Positions 1 through 12,300 of a stretch of 64,000 bases of DNA are shown piece by piece. The stretch's first letter is position 1. Every line of letters begins with the position of its first letter. This DNA is from Aplectana chamaeleonis. Its lineage: Eukaryota > Nematoda > Chromadorea > Rhabditida > Cosmocercidae. The stretch covers positions 240,761 through 304,760 of the forward strand of contig JAPDOI010000704.1 in the NCBI GenBank assembly GCA_029168955.1, in the 5' to 3' direction. The notes beneath the pieces are model-generated. The model saw only the letters and a list, made by a program, of their open reading frames with translations. It ran no database searches and was not told where the DNA came from. The translations under genes were made by a program, and so were the position numbers.

Positions 1-57
1 CGCGGAGTTCATCCAAAACCTGGCAGGATCAAAAGTAAATCTTGACTGTTTCCCAGG

Positions 58-1630
58 TATGGAGACAGTTTCAAAATTCACAATACGAAAAGAATCCATT
101 GGTGATGTTTTTCAGGTTGAAGTTTAATAGATTCTGAAGAACTTCAACTTCGAGGAAGGGCGAAATAGGGCATAACTACTTAAAAATAACTGTTTTCACA
201 AACTTGAAAAAAATTCTAGAAATCAGGGCGACGAATGGTATTTTCGGATTCTGAAAATAATAACTCCAAGAAATTTCTTATATTGACACAAACAATTGAA
301 ACTTGAATTTGCTCCTACATCGAAGACTCTAGAAGTTTTCAGTGTTATGAATCGTTCGTCTGAAGTCAAAGTTGAAACGATTCATATCCGAATAATATTT
401 TATCGTTGTTATTGAAACCATTTTTCAAATAAAGCGATAGGTATAGTAATCAAACTGAATTATAAAGTATTCAAGTTACAGTGAAAATTCGTATAAAAAT
501 TCCAATAAAGCAAATTGAAATAAGTATTATATACAAATAGAAAAACCAAAATAGTTAAGAGCCAAAAAGTTTCAAGCAAGTAACTGAATGAATAGCTAAT
601 AAATAATACCTAGAGGAACAGTGAGATTAAATTTTCAAAGAATTGAAAATATAAAAAAATACAAATTGTAAAATGAAAAGAAAAACTGAACCGAATATTC
701 GAATAAACTAGAGTAGACCCAGTCACACATTTCAGCAGCTCATACTCGCCCACTCGATTGATTGTGTCAACCCTATACGCATTGTGTCAGAGTAAGCCAC
801 GTATCGATCAAAAAGAAAGAGGGATCAATGCTGATTCCAAAAATGTCTTCAAATTTGAAAATCGTTCACTTTGAAGCGAATTATGATCAAAAGACGAAAA
901 AAGTGAATTTCCGCGCTTTTTTCGCCTTTTTGCCAAAACTTAGGGTGGGTATTGTATTTCCCATTATTCAAACTCCCCGCGCGCGCGTTACCTACTGTAG
1001 TACCGGAATTCGAAGCATACAGCTTTAATAAAAAATGGTACTGACATTGAAGTATATGAGCTTTTCACGTCACGTGAAGTGCCCTTCTAAAGGTTGATTT
1101 CTTAGTTCAATATCGGTAGACGCCTAGCGTTTCTCATTAAACTTGCTTATTATGCGTGGTGGGATTAGGATAACCGCGATAGTTTTTACAACCCGATAAC
1201 AGTGCTTCGAATAAAAAAGAACTATAATTATACGTTGATGCATTGATTCTGATCATTGCTCAACATTATTCAGTACGTTCTTCCGGAATACGTCCGTATA
1301 CTACAAATCACATTCTGCTCTATATCAGTTCTTTTTACTCTCATAAGCATCTCGAAAAGTGTTTTAAAGGAGCAGAGCATCAACTAGTGTTTTAGTAGCT
1401 AAAAGAATAATCAAAACACAAGTTTTCTTCGTGCAATGCCCATATGCGCGCTGAAACAGTGCTAAGGATGGGGCGTGGCGAACGAGTTGTAGCTCTTAAC
1501 TCTGCCGCGGAGTCCTTTCTCTACGCTCTAGCCCATCGGCCTAAACGTCCCACACCCGAGATGAAGAGGTCTTTGTTCGAAATTCTTGCATGGGATATTA
1601 CTGCGTAATATAAAGAAAAAGTGAACAATT
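58..1630. other. AT-rich non-coding sequence, no feature recognised
   Basis: Presumably an intron of the P-glycoprotein gene or intergenic DNA upstream of its visible exons. Apart from a GC-richer patch at about 1440-1590 I see no coding signal, structural RNA or repeat. The first 57 bases are open in one frame and followed by GTATGG, but do not match a P-glycoprotein segment I know. Confidence 0.4.
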
Positions 1631-2132
1631 CTGTGAAAAGGGGTCTCCCAAGCAAAAGTTGTTTGGTTCGCGTTACAAACGTTTCAACAAAAAGGGAACA
1701 ATTGGAAAGTGGAATGAGGAGAGTCTACAAAAAATTAACAATATCCACTAAAAACTCTTTTCTTTGTCGAAACTTCTAAACAGCGGAAGCAAACCGTTGC
1801 GGTTCTCTATGGGGAAGCGCTCTTGGCTCCAAAAAGGACTTTGATTATGTGAGTGCCGATAAAATATGCATATATGCATGTGTACCAAATAGCGATCATT
1901 AAAAAAAGGAGATGATGCCGAATTGTTTTAGGAAACCATTCAATTCTTCCTCGTTAAAGACCACAACGTTTTGTTTCCACTGTTGAGAAGTTTTGACAAA
2001 GAAAAGAGTTTTTAGAGGATATTGTTCATTTTTTGTAGACTCTCCTCATTCCGCTTTCCTATTGTTCCCTTTTTGTTGAAACGTTTGTAACGCGAACCAA
2101 ACCACTTTTGCCTGGGAGACCCCTTTTCACAG
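1631..2132. mobile_element. Foldback (inverted-repeat) element, ~500 bp
   Basis: The left arm beginning CTGTGAAAAGGGGTCTCCCA (1631) is the near-perfect reverse complement of the right arm ending at 2132. Arms are about 165 bp, the loop about 170 bp. No coding capacity. Target duplication not clear. Confidence 0.75.
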
Positions 2133-2399
2133 ATATTGTATTGTTATAACATTGCTATACTTCCATAGTTTTGAAGAGAAGCTCTTTGTGGAACTGGTGC
2201 CCGAGTTATTTTATTATTTTTTACTTACCTCCTACCGGAATGAAATCATGATATAGCCAATCGTCTCGTGATTAGTTTGTTTGCTTCACTATTCGACAGT
2301 TCAGTTCAATCCCAAAAGAAAGATAGAATATGCTACCTGAAGTAATTTAGCTTTTTTTCTGGAAGGTAGAGGAACTGGCAAAATGTTTTTTTTTACTTT

Positions 2400-2600
2400 G
2401 CTCCAAGAGTCGAATGAAAAAAATTCGAAAAACTTTTTCGAAAGTCGATTGAAGACTTTTATTCGAAAAGTTCAAAATCCCGAATTATTTGAAAAGTCGA
2501 ATACTCGAAAAGTTCAAAATCCCGAATTATTCGAAAAGTCGAATATGTGAAAACTTCAAAATTCCGAATTATTCGAAAAGTCGGATATTCGAAAAAAATC
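2400..2600. repeat. TTCGAA-rich short tandem repeat
   Basis: Three to four degenerate copies of a ~50-bp unit containing CGAATTATTCGAAAAGTCGA. Related in motif to the longer arrays at 20.57-21.30 kb. Confidence 0.7.
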
Positions 2601-2682
2601 TGAAAAAATATAAAAGTATATTATCCACTGCTTCGTGAACTTGCCTACTCAAAAACACAGAAATTAGAATACGGTTTTTTTG

Positions 2683-2702
2683 TCGTGAACACTGCCTTTG
2701 GA
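2683..2702. repeat. Isolated terminus of a TTAA-type MITE
   Basis: GTCGTGAACACTGCCTTTGG matches the right terminus of the TTAA elements described below, with the TTAA lost (TTGG). No partner end recognised. Confidence 0.45.
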
Positions 2703-3081
2703 CTGAAAAAGCTATCTGATTCCGACTCCTCAATGATTAGAGAATTCCGCAACGAAAACTTCAAAATTGTCCGATTTTTTCGCGGATATCCGATTCATTT
2801 CAAATAAGCTTCACTTTGCAAGAATCAATATCAATTCGACAACTAATTTGCAATCGCCTGAACGCTATAATGAGTTTAGATTTAAAAACATTTCTTTTTC
2901 TCGAAGCATTGAGCTGAAGGTGAGGAGGAATAACTGTTTTTCTGTTTTTGTAGTTTTCCGAATAGAGTCGGATCCAATATATACTACGAAATCTCTTTAT
3001 AGACGATGTTCCATCGAAAAAGAAAGGAAACAAGATGTCATTCTTCCAATAGGACCTCTGGGCACTATTTCAAGATTTTCG

Positions 3082-3537
3082 TTAAAGGCAGCGTTCACGA
3101 TGATCATCCTCGTTGACTTTCCTCAGTGAAATGATAGGGGAGAAGGATCCTAGGCTCCCAGTGTCGAAAGAACGGTAGAAAACGAGCCAGGAGCGGCAAA
3201 CTAACGGCTACGAACAAGCGTTTTGGTGTACCAGAACCGCCCCGTGCTCCAGATCCGCCCCCTCGATATGAACAAATGGAGACTCAGATTACAGGAAAGA
3301 TCAAGTCAAGGAAGTGCTGATAAGTGAGCTGATCGCTTGATTGCATTGAATGCCATCATACTTCATAGCGGTCAATTCCTCCACACTGAAAAGTAAACGT
3401 AATTAATGGAGGGCGTATCCTGGCTCAAAAACACGACTTTCGCGTCCTTCTCAAGCGTGCTTCGCTATTTAGAGCACAGACCATCTGTAAACCGTCCAGA
3501 TATTGGAAGTGAGATTTATCGTGAACACTGCATTTAA
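3082..3537 (-). mobile_element. TTAA-flanked MITE, family A (complete, 456 bp)
   Basis: Begins TTAAAGGCAGCGTTCACGAT and ends ATCGTGAACACTGCATTTAA, with TTAA at 3082-3085 and 3534-3537. The interior is the reverse complement of the element at 17925-18932 once that copy's nested insertion is removed (455 against 456 bp). It lies just upstream of a P-glycoprotein exon. No ORF of note. Confidence 0.85.
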
Positions 3538-3551
3538 GTTTCATAATTTAG

Positions 3552-6329
3552 GCAGAGAAAAATGGTCGAGGAAGAGAACAATGCTGCGAATCTGGCCACT
3601 GTCGTGCTTTCAAATATGAGTACTATCAAGGCCTACAACTTGCAGGAGCATTTCTACTCAGTTTTCGCTGAAACTCTGGAGCCGCTAGCACGGTACTGAT
3701 TAAGCGTAAATAGAATGTTTCCTAGTTGTCTTGGGCCTCCTTCAGAGTGCGATCGCACTGCGACGCGATCGAATTTAAACCTCTCACCCTGGTCGCGACG
3801 CACAATCAGATCGCTGCACGTTCAGACACAATCACCGCAAAAAGTGCTAGAATTGCACATTTTGGCGACTCAATGCCTCGATCGCATCGCTTTGCCTTGC
3901 ACGGCAACGCGGTGGTCGCATCGCTTCGCACACGGTCGCGTCGCACTGCGATCGCCCTCTGTAAGAGGCCTTATCGCAAATGATTGCATTCGAATTGCAG
4001 AGCTATGAAGAGACAGTCCGTCATATCAGCGTTCGTCTTTGCGTGCCAGTACTCCTTCACGTATATTCTCATAGCAATAACCCTCTATTTCGGAAAAGTC
4101 ATGATGCTCGATAATCAAATCTCTGTCTTTGACTACATGAGGTAACGTTGGACTTGACAAATGTCGTTCTTTCTGTGCAATTTTTTGGTCAATTTATATA
4201 AGTGACAATGAGGGCGATCTTCCTCGCAAGTGTAGTCGACCACCTAATCCCTAGTCGATTCCCATTGACAGTCGTCGGCATCGGCACACGTGTATGATCG
4301 ACGCAAAATCGTTCGCATGGTCAGCGACTGAGGCTTAGGACATCTAGCCCTTTCGCCAAATTTGGTTGTGTGAAAGGCTGGGGCCGCGGCGGTTGATCGT
4401 CGCGCTTGATCATGACCCGGCTGACCGAGAACCCGGTCGAGAATGCCGCACGGTCATCACCAAAGATCGTGTCTAGTTCACTCATTATACTAAATTTGGC
4501 GGATGGTCTGTAGAGACTAAGCGCCCTATACATAAACATGCAGGGGCTCAGGGTACACCTTCTGTTTTGTGTAGACTGTACATACTTGCAATTGTCTACG
4601 TCTATGTACTTTGCCAATTCGGGACTTGATGCTCATGTACTATGGACACGAAGTCTCATTTTTGCGCAATAAACTCACAATACACGTAGGTGAAGGCAGA
4701 GTGTGTCATGAGCATACGTGAACTTGTCGCGCAAAAGAAGTGATTCTGCTGTCGAATTGAAGTGAATTTACTGTAAAAATGGGGTGGGCATACTTGGGAT
4801 ATGTCAGAACACAAGTAACGCTGTCAAAGACAGCAATACTGTAATCGTTATAGAGTTGTACTGCTAACACAATTTGGAGCGAACTTCTTCTCACAACTGG
4901 TGGCGTCAGTTTCCGATCTCTCCAAAGCTAGAGTTGCTGCGGAGAACGTTGTATCAGTGCTGAAAGAACAATCCGTCGATATAGATAATCTCAGCGAAGA
5001 AGGACAAAGACCTGTACGTGCTTCTTGAACCTTTTCATTGCATCTGGGTTTTTGATTATCCCGTATAATTGAAATTTAAGAAATTGGAAGGAGCAATCAG
5101 ACTCCGCAACGTCTCATTCCGCTATCCAACTCGACCTGTTATGCCTATACTAAACAAACTGAATTTGGAGGTACAATTTAGCTAAACACCCATGAATTGG
5201 AAAACTTAGAGTTGTTTATTTGCAGATCCGAGCGGGCCAGTCGGTGGCTCTCGTCGGCCCGTCTGGGTCAGGTAAGAGCTCAATCATGGCTCTTATCCAA
5301 CGCATGTACAATGCAACCGATGGAGAAGTGGTGAGCATTTCATTAACTACATTCTTGTGGTTGAGTCCATCAATTTAAAAAGGTACTTCCACGTACTTGT
5401 AAATGAGCCTTCTGGTAAATCAATCATTCGATGGATAGCTTTTCACATATAACAGCAAAGATCTTTTTGCATACTCCTTTTGAAGCCCTTTCGCGTTTTC
5501 ACAGGGTTCTGCGTATTGTTACGAATCTTCGCGCACGCTTTACGCCTCGATCCTGAATCCCCACTCTTTTTCCATGGCGTTCTGCAGCTCAGCGCTCTGT
5601 TCTCGAGTACACAAAAAGACCCAGGTAAGGTGCAGATGTAGGCGCGAAAATCATTTGTTTCCTGACGGGACCAATTCTGCAACAACGTTAATGCAAAACG
5701 GGTCCCGCCACGAAAAAAGCTAATCGTGTGTCTGCACTTCCGCCAGCTCTAGCCCACTGTGTGTACTCGAGAACAAGCCGCGATCCGCGTTCTTTTCTTA
5801 AACCCCGCGCACGTTCTACACACTGATCTTAATTCCCCTTCCACTTTTTCATTGCCTTCATCGTTCTAATCCCTAAGCTCCGCCCACTTTCCATGAGGCT
5901 CCGCGTTCTGCTCGCCTAAGCCCAGCCCCTTTTCGAAGGTGCTCCCCGTACTAATTCCGGAGCCTCGCGCACGTTCAACACATTCACCCTGAATTCCAAG
6001 TCACTTTTCATGACCTTCCCCATGCTATGTGAAATAGTAGGATCTGCTGATTTTTTCCCTAAATAGCATATGGACAAGTACAATGTGAAGTCGATCAATC
6101 CTGCATATCTTCGGAGGATGGTAGCTGCAGTTGGACAAGAGCCGACACTGTTTTCGTTCACCATCAAGGTGACAAGATTAGTAACATTGATTATCATAGT
6201 CCGGCAAGGAGAATTCCATTATAGGAAAATATTGCATATGGCATGATGGAAAGCGAAGTAACTATGGAGAAGATACATGAATCAGCGAAAATAGCGAATA
6301 TTCATGACTTTATCATGTCGCTACCCCAG
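3552..6329 (+). CDS. P-glycoprotein exons 1-7 of the window (end of TMD2, start of NBD2)
   Basis: Seven exons in 2.8 kb. Exon 1 (3552-3692) encodes the cytoplasmic loop leading to the last two helices ([20 protein letters not shown]). Exon 2 (4001-4141) carries a hydrophobic helix ([20 protein letters not shown]). Exon 3 (4854-5013) carries the following helix and the linker. Exon 4 (5081-5170) begins NBD2 with the A-loop region VSFRYPTRP. Exon 5 (5226-5330) holds Walker A. Exon 6 (6067-6168) holds the Q-loop. Exon 7 (6225-6329) begins ENIAYG, typical after the Q-loop. Introns are 51 to 735 bp except where a MITE (3733-3970) or degenerate tandem repeats (5480-6030) sit. The frame is open through all seven exons. 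Confidence 0.95.
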
Positions 6330-9300
6330 GTGAGCGGCACAGAGAAATTATGCCTACTTTCTAGACAAGTTTCGGTCCGAACGGAACAGGGTTTACACCC
6401 AGTCCCTCCTGCACCTCACATTTGTGCCCACAAGATGGTGTTGTGTCTGAGGCCGGTCCGGGACTGTCGTGACTTGCATCGGTGGTGTTCAGTGGTCAAC
6501 TCCTGACTAGCGCCCAAGAACCCGGCTTCATGTGGCCGTATGCATAGTTCACCCCGAGCGCCCCATGGGGAGATGGGGACGACCCCGAACCATTAACGGG
6601 ATGCAAATCACTTCACGTGATCTTTCGGGAACGGGCTCCGCCCACATTTCGCCGGGATGGCGTCCCCCAATAAATTTGTTCGGAGACGACGCGATTGGAG
6701 CGTGTTATTTTCTGACTGTGAGTCATAATTTCGATGAGAAATTCTGAGTTTTCAAATTGGCCTACTTTTTCGGTGAGTGGAGAACGTCGTCAGCATTTCA
6801 GAGGCAGTATCACTACAAAGGCGCGTTCATTTATTGTATACTCATTCATTATACAAAAACCCAATGCGGAATTTTTGAGCATTGCAAAGCCAGCCGCAAT
6901 TTTTGTGATTTCAAGTTAGCAGGCAGCGTCTGGGCTAAAACCCTTGAACAGCATCATGGACATTTTGTATATGCCTAGTTCGCCTATCTACATCTTACCC
7001 ATCAATAACATTTGCAACCATCGGCATTAAAGACAGTGTTCACGATAATCTTCGATTTAGAGGTTAGTCGCTGAATCGATTGTTTGGCACCCAGGTAGAA
7101 CTAAAATGACGAAGAAACCGAGAAAAACGGACGAGAAGGGCACGAACTTCTTTACTCTCACCCCGCGTCTTTACTCTCACAGGAACTGTTCGTTGTGACA
7201 ATGAAATCTTTAGTGGAGACATCTTTTAAAGGCAGTGGTCACGATGAAAAACGTTATAGAAAAAACTACAAAAATCAGCTTAGATAAAAAACAGCTGAAA
7301 AACTATAAAGGTAGAGCGGTGAAAAACGGGCTAGAATTAGAGTTTCCAAGGCCCAAAGCAGCCAGTTCGTGCACACGTGCACAGCGATGACGAATTAGAT
7401 CGCAGTCTCATGCCGAGCAGTCAAAAATCCTCGACATTCAGAGGACGAAATGAATGCAAATTTACCTAATAAAAACAGTTGAACAATGAAAGCAAGCACT
7501 TCAGTCAATGTTTTTGACTAGATGTGTACATAAATCCGAAGCTGCATTGATTGAAATTCAATTTCAAGCCAGCTTATGTTCTTGCTATAAGAGGTCATCG
7601 ATGCCGATGATATGGAGTGAGCTCGTCCACCGTCAAAAGACAAGAAAGTTCAGGCTTCAAATTTTGCCCAAAACAATGGTTTTTTCGCGATTTTTTCTTA
7701 TAGGTCCTACTACTCGAGACCCGATAAAGGGTTTAGAGAGAAAAAGACGACAAGCATATTTGATCGCGACCACTGCCTTTAAACTCTCTACTCTCTGCTG
7801 CTCCAGTCTTTCCTTCAGACCCTCACTAGTACTGTTTAGCCTAAAATAATCTTCCATTTTCGATTAGCCTCTTTTTTTACCGGTGACAACCACCGTGAAC
7901 ATGTCCATACAATCGGAGAACTAGTCCAGTCCAGAGAATAATGTCACTGAAATAGGACGTTTTAGTGCGTTTCTCGCCGTTTCCTCGTGATTTCGGTAAC
8001 ACTCGGTTGCCAACGCATTGTTTTGAGTTTAAAACGCGGGAACAAAAATCATCGTGAACACTGCCTTTAAGTTGTACGGAACCACGCTCCAGCAAAGACC
8101 GCTTCACAACCTGCGCCCTCCTTTTCACTGTTCGTCCTCTGCGTCTCTGCCATTCTGTCATCCCCGACAACGACTCAGGAAATCGTGGTTGTCACATGGA
8201 GGCGACCTACAGGTCGAGCGCCGGTGCCTGACGGTCTGCGTCACTCTTGTAGTCTGTGACGCAGCAAGACGTCTACGATAGGCTTGTCCCGTCACACCAC
8301 AACAGAAAGTGCAAAACGTTGCGAAATATGCTCCGTCACCTCCAAGTCACAACAGAATCAAGAAAATGTGATGAAATTTGGCTTCGAGGTGACAACTGGA
8401 GGCTAGTTGGCCTTCCATGTCACAACAGGAAGGAGTTGTGGGCTTCAGGTGACAACCGGGATTTCCTGAGGAACATGAGATGTGCATAAGGGGTCTGCAG
8501 AGTTGCAGCGACCGGATAGTGGTTTGCAGAGTGTTTGCAGAGTTTTGGGGGGGGGGGGTTTGCAGAGTTCATGTTGCGGCGTTGCTCGCAGCGACGAACA
8601 GCGCTTTCTAGGGTTCAAAAATGCCATTCCGTGCACACGTGTAGAGCGCCGCCCAAAAAGATCGCAGTCCTATGCCGAGCAGTCAAAAATCATCGATATT
8701 CAGAGGAAGAAATAGATGCTAATTTACCTAATAAAAGTAGTTGAACAATGAAAAAAAAGCCCTTCTGTCAATGTTTTTGACTGGATGAGTACATGAATAT
8801 TCGATATTCGATTTCAAGCCACTTGATGTTCTTGATTAAAGATCATCGATGTCGATGATGTGGAGCGGGCTCATCCACCATCAAAGACATGAAAGTTCAG
8901 GATTGGCGCTGGAAATTCGACTGACTCGAGCGCCTGCGGCCACAAAGCGTGTCGAGACGCATTTGCGGACCGGATTTGGGCTCAGAGAAGCACAGTACAC
9001 GGCAGTTCTGAAGAATTCGTGGACGACGGATAAAGCATGGACGATGGGCACACTTTTCTGACACAGTGGTTGACGGAAATGGGTGGAATAATTTACAGAA
9101 TATCGTTTTTACGCGTTTTCGCACATCCCTTGGGACTACCTGTACCATACGCTCCGATTCAGCGTGAAACCTCGAAACCAAAATTCTGCCCGGAACCTGC
9201 CTTTAAGATCAAGAGATTCACAGTTGCTGGTCGAGGTCTATAAGATTTACGTTCGCTCAATGTTGGAGTATGGTAACTGCATTTTGGCGCCCTACAAATG

Positions 9301-12300
9301 GCAGATTGTAGATATTTTGGGAAGGGTGCAAAATAGTTTCACGAGGAAAGTCTTCATTCGCGCACTTGAATTCACGTATTCAGACATTTCTAGGAGTTAT
9401 CTCAGAAATAAACGACAGCAACTGGAAACGTTTGCTCTCCGTAAGAGAAGAAATGATTTATTCTTGATTTTCAAGATGTTAAACGGTTAAGTGGGACCTA
9501 AACTGTCTGAATTCTTCACCTTGAGACGCTCCAACACTAGAGGACAGGGGTTCAAACTCAGCTTCCCTCGGCCTCGCACTCGGATAAGGCGTAATTTTTC
9601 ACAATTCGAGGCGGATTGGAGTATCTGTGCTTTAGCAAAAGGCTACTGGTGCCTAGTTCCTTCGCTATTTTTAGAAGGCAAGATATTGAATGAAATTCTT
9701 GGTAAGAAACCCACCGCTCGCCGCTTAAAGACAGCATACACGCTCGTAAACGTGATTGAGATACAAAACAGGCCGTATCTTTTGCGTTTTGGACGAAAAA
9801 GACGCAAAAACGCGTCTATTGCGTCCTTTTCTCATAACTCTGTTCAAAGTAATTCATTCTGGAATCTGAGGACATATTTGGAATCAGCATTGGGAGCTCT
9901 TCTTTTTGAGCCCTCACATGTCTTACTCTGCATCAAGGCATGTAGGCGTGACACAATCAATCGAGTGCGCGAAACGCGAAGGCGGAATTGTGGTCGGAGG
10001 ATTGAATGTGTTTATGTAACTATTGCGTATATTTAAGTGGAACATTCTGAACGAATTTTGACCGAATTGATGAGATATAAATTTCGATTTCTCCCATTTT
10101 CAAGTATCCATATTTCGGTCATTTCCCCGGTCACGTTCTCGGCGCAAACGGTATCAATCGACGTGAGACTCAGCAAGTAACCTTTTTTTTGTTATCTTAC
10201 TCTAATTAAACATTGCAGCAGTCCGATTCTTTGAACTCAATTTTTCACCCCATTCAGATGTGTCAAAACAGCACTTTTTCGCCTTTTTGACGCCCCGGGA
10301 GACCCAACAATCGTCCTTCTCTAGGGCGCAAAACACTCGCGGTTACAAGTGCTCTTAGTGTAGACTCCTTTAAAACAGTAACAGCCGGTTAAAAGGCTTT
10401 CTCCGCCTAGCGACACCCCGGTTATTTTCGATGAAAACGACCCGAAATTACCGCCGTCCCGTTCTCGGCTCAAATGGGACCAATCGACCTGAGATTTGAC
10501 CAATAATCTTCTTTTATGATGCCCTTTCGAATAAGCATTTCAACAGCCCGATCCGGAGATTTCAATTTTTTCATGTTTTTGGATATGCTGAAACAGTGTT
10601 TTTTCGTCAGTTTGGCTCCCCGGCAGACACAGTCATCGTCCTTCGCTCGGGCACAAAATGCCCGCTATCACAACCGCTCTCAATATAGACTCTTTTGAAG
10701 CAGAAGCAACCTGTCTGTAGGCATTTCCCGCCTAGCTCCTCCCCCGTGATTTTGGCTTTCAAAACGACCTCAAATCCTTTCGATCCGTTGAGCTCCTCAG
10801 CTGAAACCGCCCTCACTCAAGACTTGACTTTTCAGACTTCGGAATCCGGCACTGCCAAGCAATGTGGTCAAACAAGTGGCATCGAGAACAAAATTTCAAA
10901 TTTCTCTGGCAACTTTTTTCACCGGATTGTTTGTTTCTGGAGACACGTTTATGTCAATCTTGAGCGCGACGCCAATCTGAAATTGTTCAGACTATCCGAT
11001 CTCGACGGCTTTTTTTGTGGCTACGGCCTTTTTTCGGGTCATAATATTTCGGCGCGTCCTGCCGGATTTTTTCTTTTGCAATAATGCTTCCTAAAAACAC
11101 GATTTTGAAAACTTGCTCGGATCTCCTCAGCGTTTCACGCAATTCAAGGGTCGAATTCCCATTGTGAGAAGCTACTGTATTCCCTTCTCAATTATTATCC
11201 ACCCCATGTCAAAGTTCTATTTTCGAGACCCGCTTTAAATTACTCAGGGAAAACCGTTTTTCCCGCATACTTTGCGCGTTTCTTGAGACTACCCACAGTT
11301 TATTGCAATATTAAAGGCAGCATACACGCTCGTAAACGTGATTAAGATAACTACGGGATTAGAATGGTGAGGCCCAGATTACAACGACTACGCACTTTGA
11401 AATGTCAAAAAAGACTCACAATGGCGCTACATGAGTTAGAAGTTAGCCCCGCCCAGTATTTTCACGCCCCCTGTATTTGCCCTTTTCCTCCAACGCAGGG
11501 TTGCTGGGTCATCTTCGCCGTCAGTGACGTGTGTGGTTCACTTGTCAGGCAATCTACCAACAGTACCGATGGTGAATATGACCCAGCAACCTTGCGTTGC
11601 AGAAAAAGGGCAAATACAAGGGGCGTGAAAATACAGGGCGATGCCAACTTCTAACTCATGTAGCGGCATTGTGAGTCTTTTTTGACAATTCAAAATGCGT
11701 AGGCGTTGTAATCTGGGCCATACCATTCTATTTCCGTAGTTATCTCAATCACGTTTACGAGTGTGTATGCTGCCTTTAAAGGCAGTGGTCGCGATAAAAT
11801 ATGCTTGTCTTCTTTTCCTCTCTAAACCCTTTTCTGGGTTTAGAGTAGTAGTAACTATGAGAAAAAATCGGAAAAAAACGCTATTTCGAGCCAAATTTGA
11901 AGCCTCAACTTTTTTGTCTTTTGATGGCGGACGAGCCCACTCCACATCATCGGCATCGATGGCCTCTTATATCAAGAACATCAGCTGGCTTGAAATTGAA
12001 TTTAAATCAATCCTTCGGACCCATCTAGTCAAAAACATTGACTGAAGTACCTGCTTTCATTGATCAACTCTTTTCATTACGTAAATTTGCATTTATTTCT
12101 TGCTCCGAACTCAGGCGATTATCGGCCCCGAGCCGCCTGACAGTTCGGCTCGTTTTTCCAATCTGCGAGTCGGCTCCTGTTGCTGTCCGGGCCACTGATG
12201 TTGCTTTCCGGGCCACTGCTGTTGCTGTCCGAGCTATTTCGGTTGGCCCGAACAGCAACAGCAGTAGCCCGGAGATTGGGAGAACGAGCAGAACTGTCAG

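Noticed and set aside
1..57. Possible upstream P-glycoprotein exon (AEFIQNLAGSKVNLDCFP before GTATGG)
   Set aside because: Does not match the expected TMD2 segment and its left border is outside the window.
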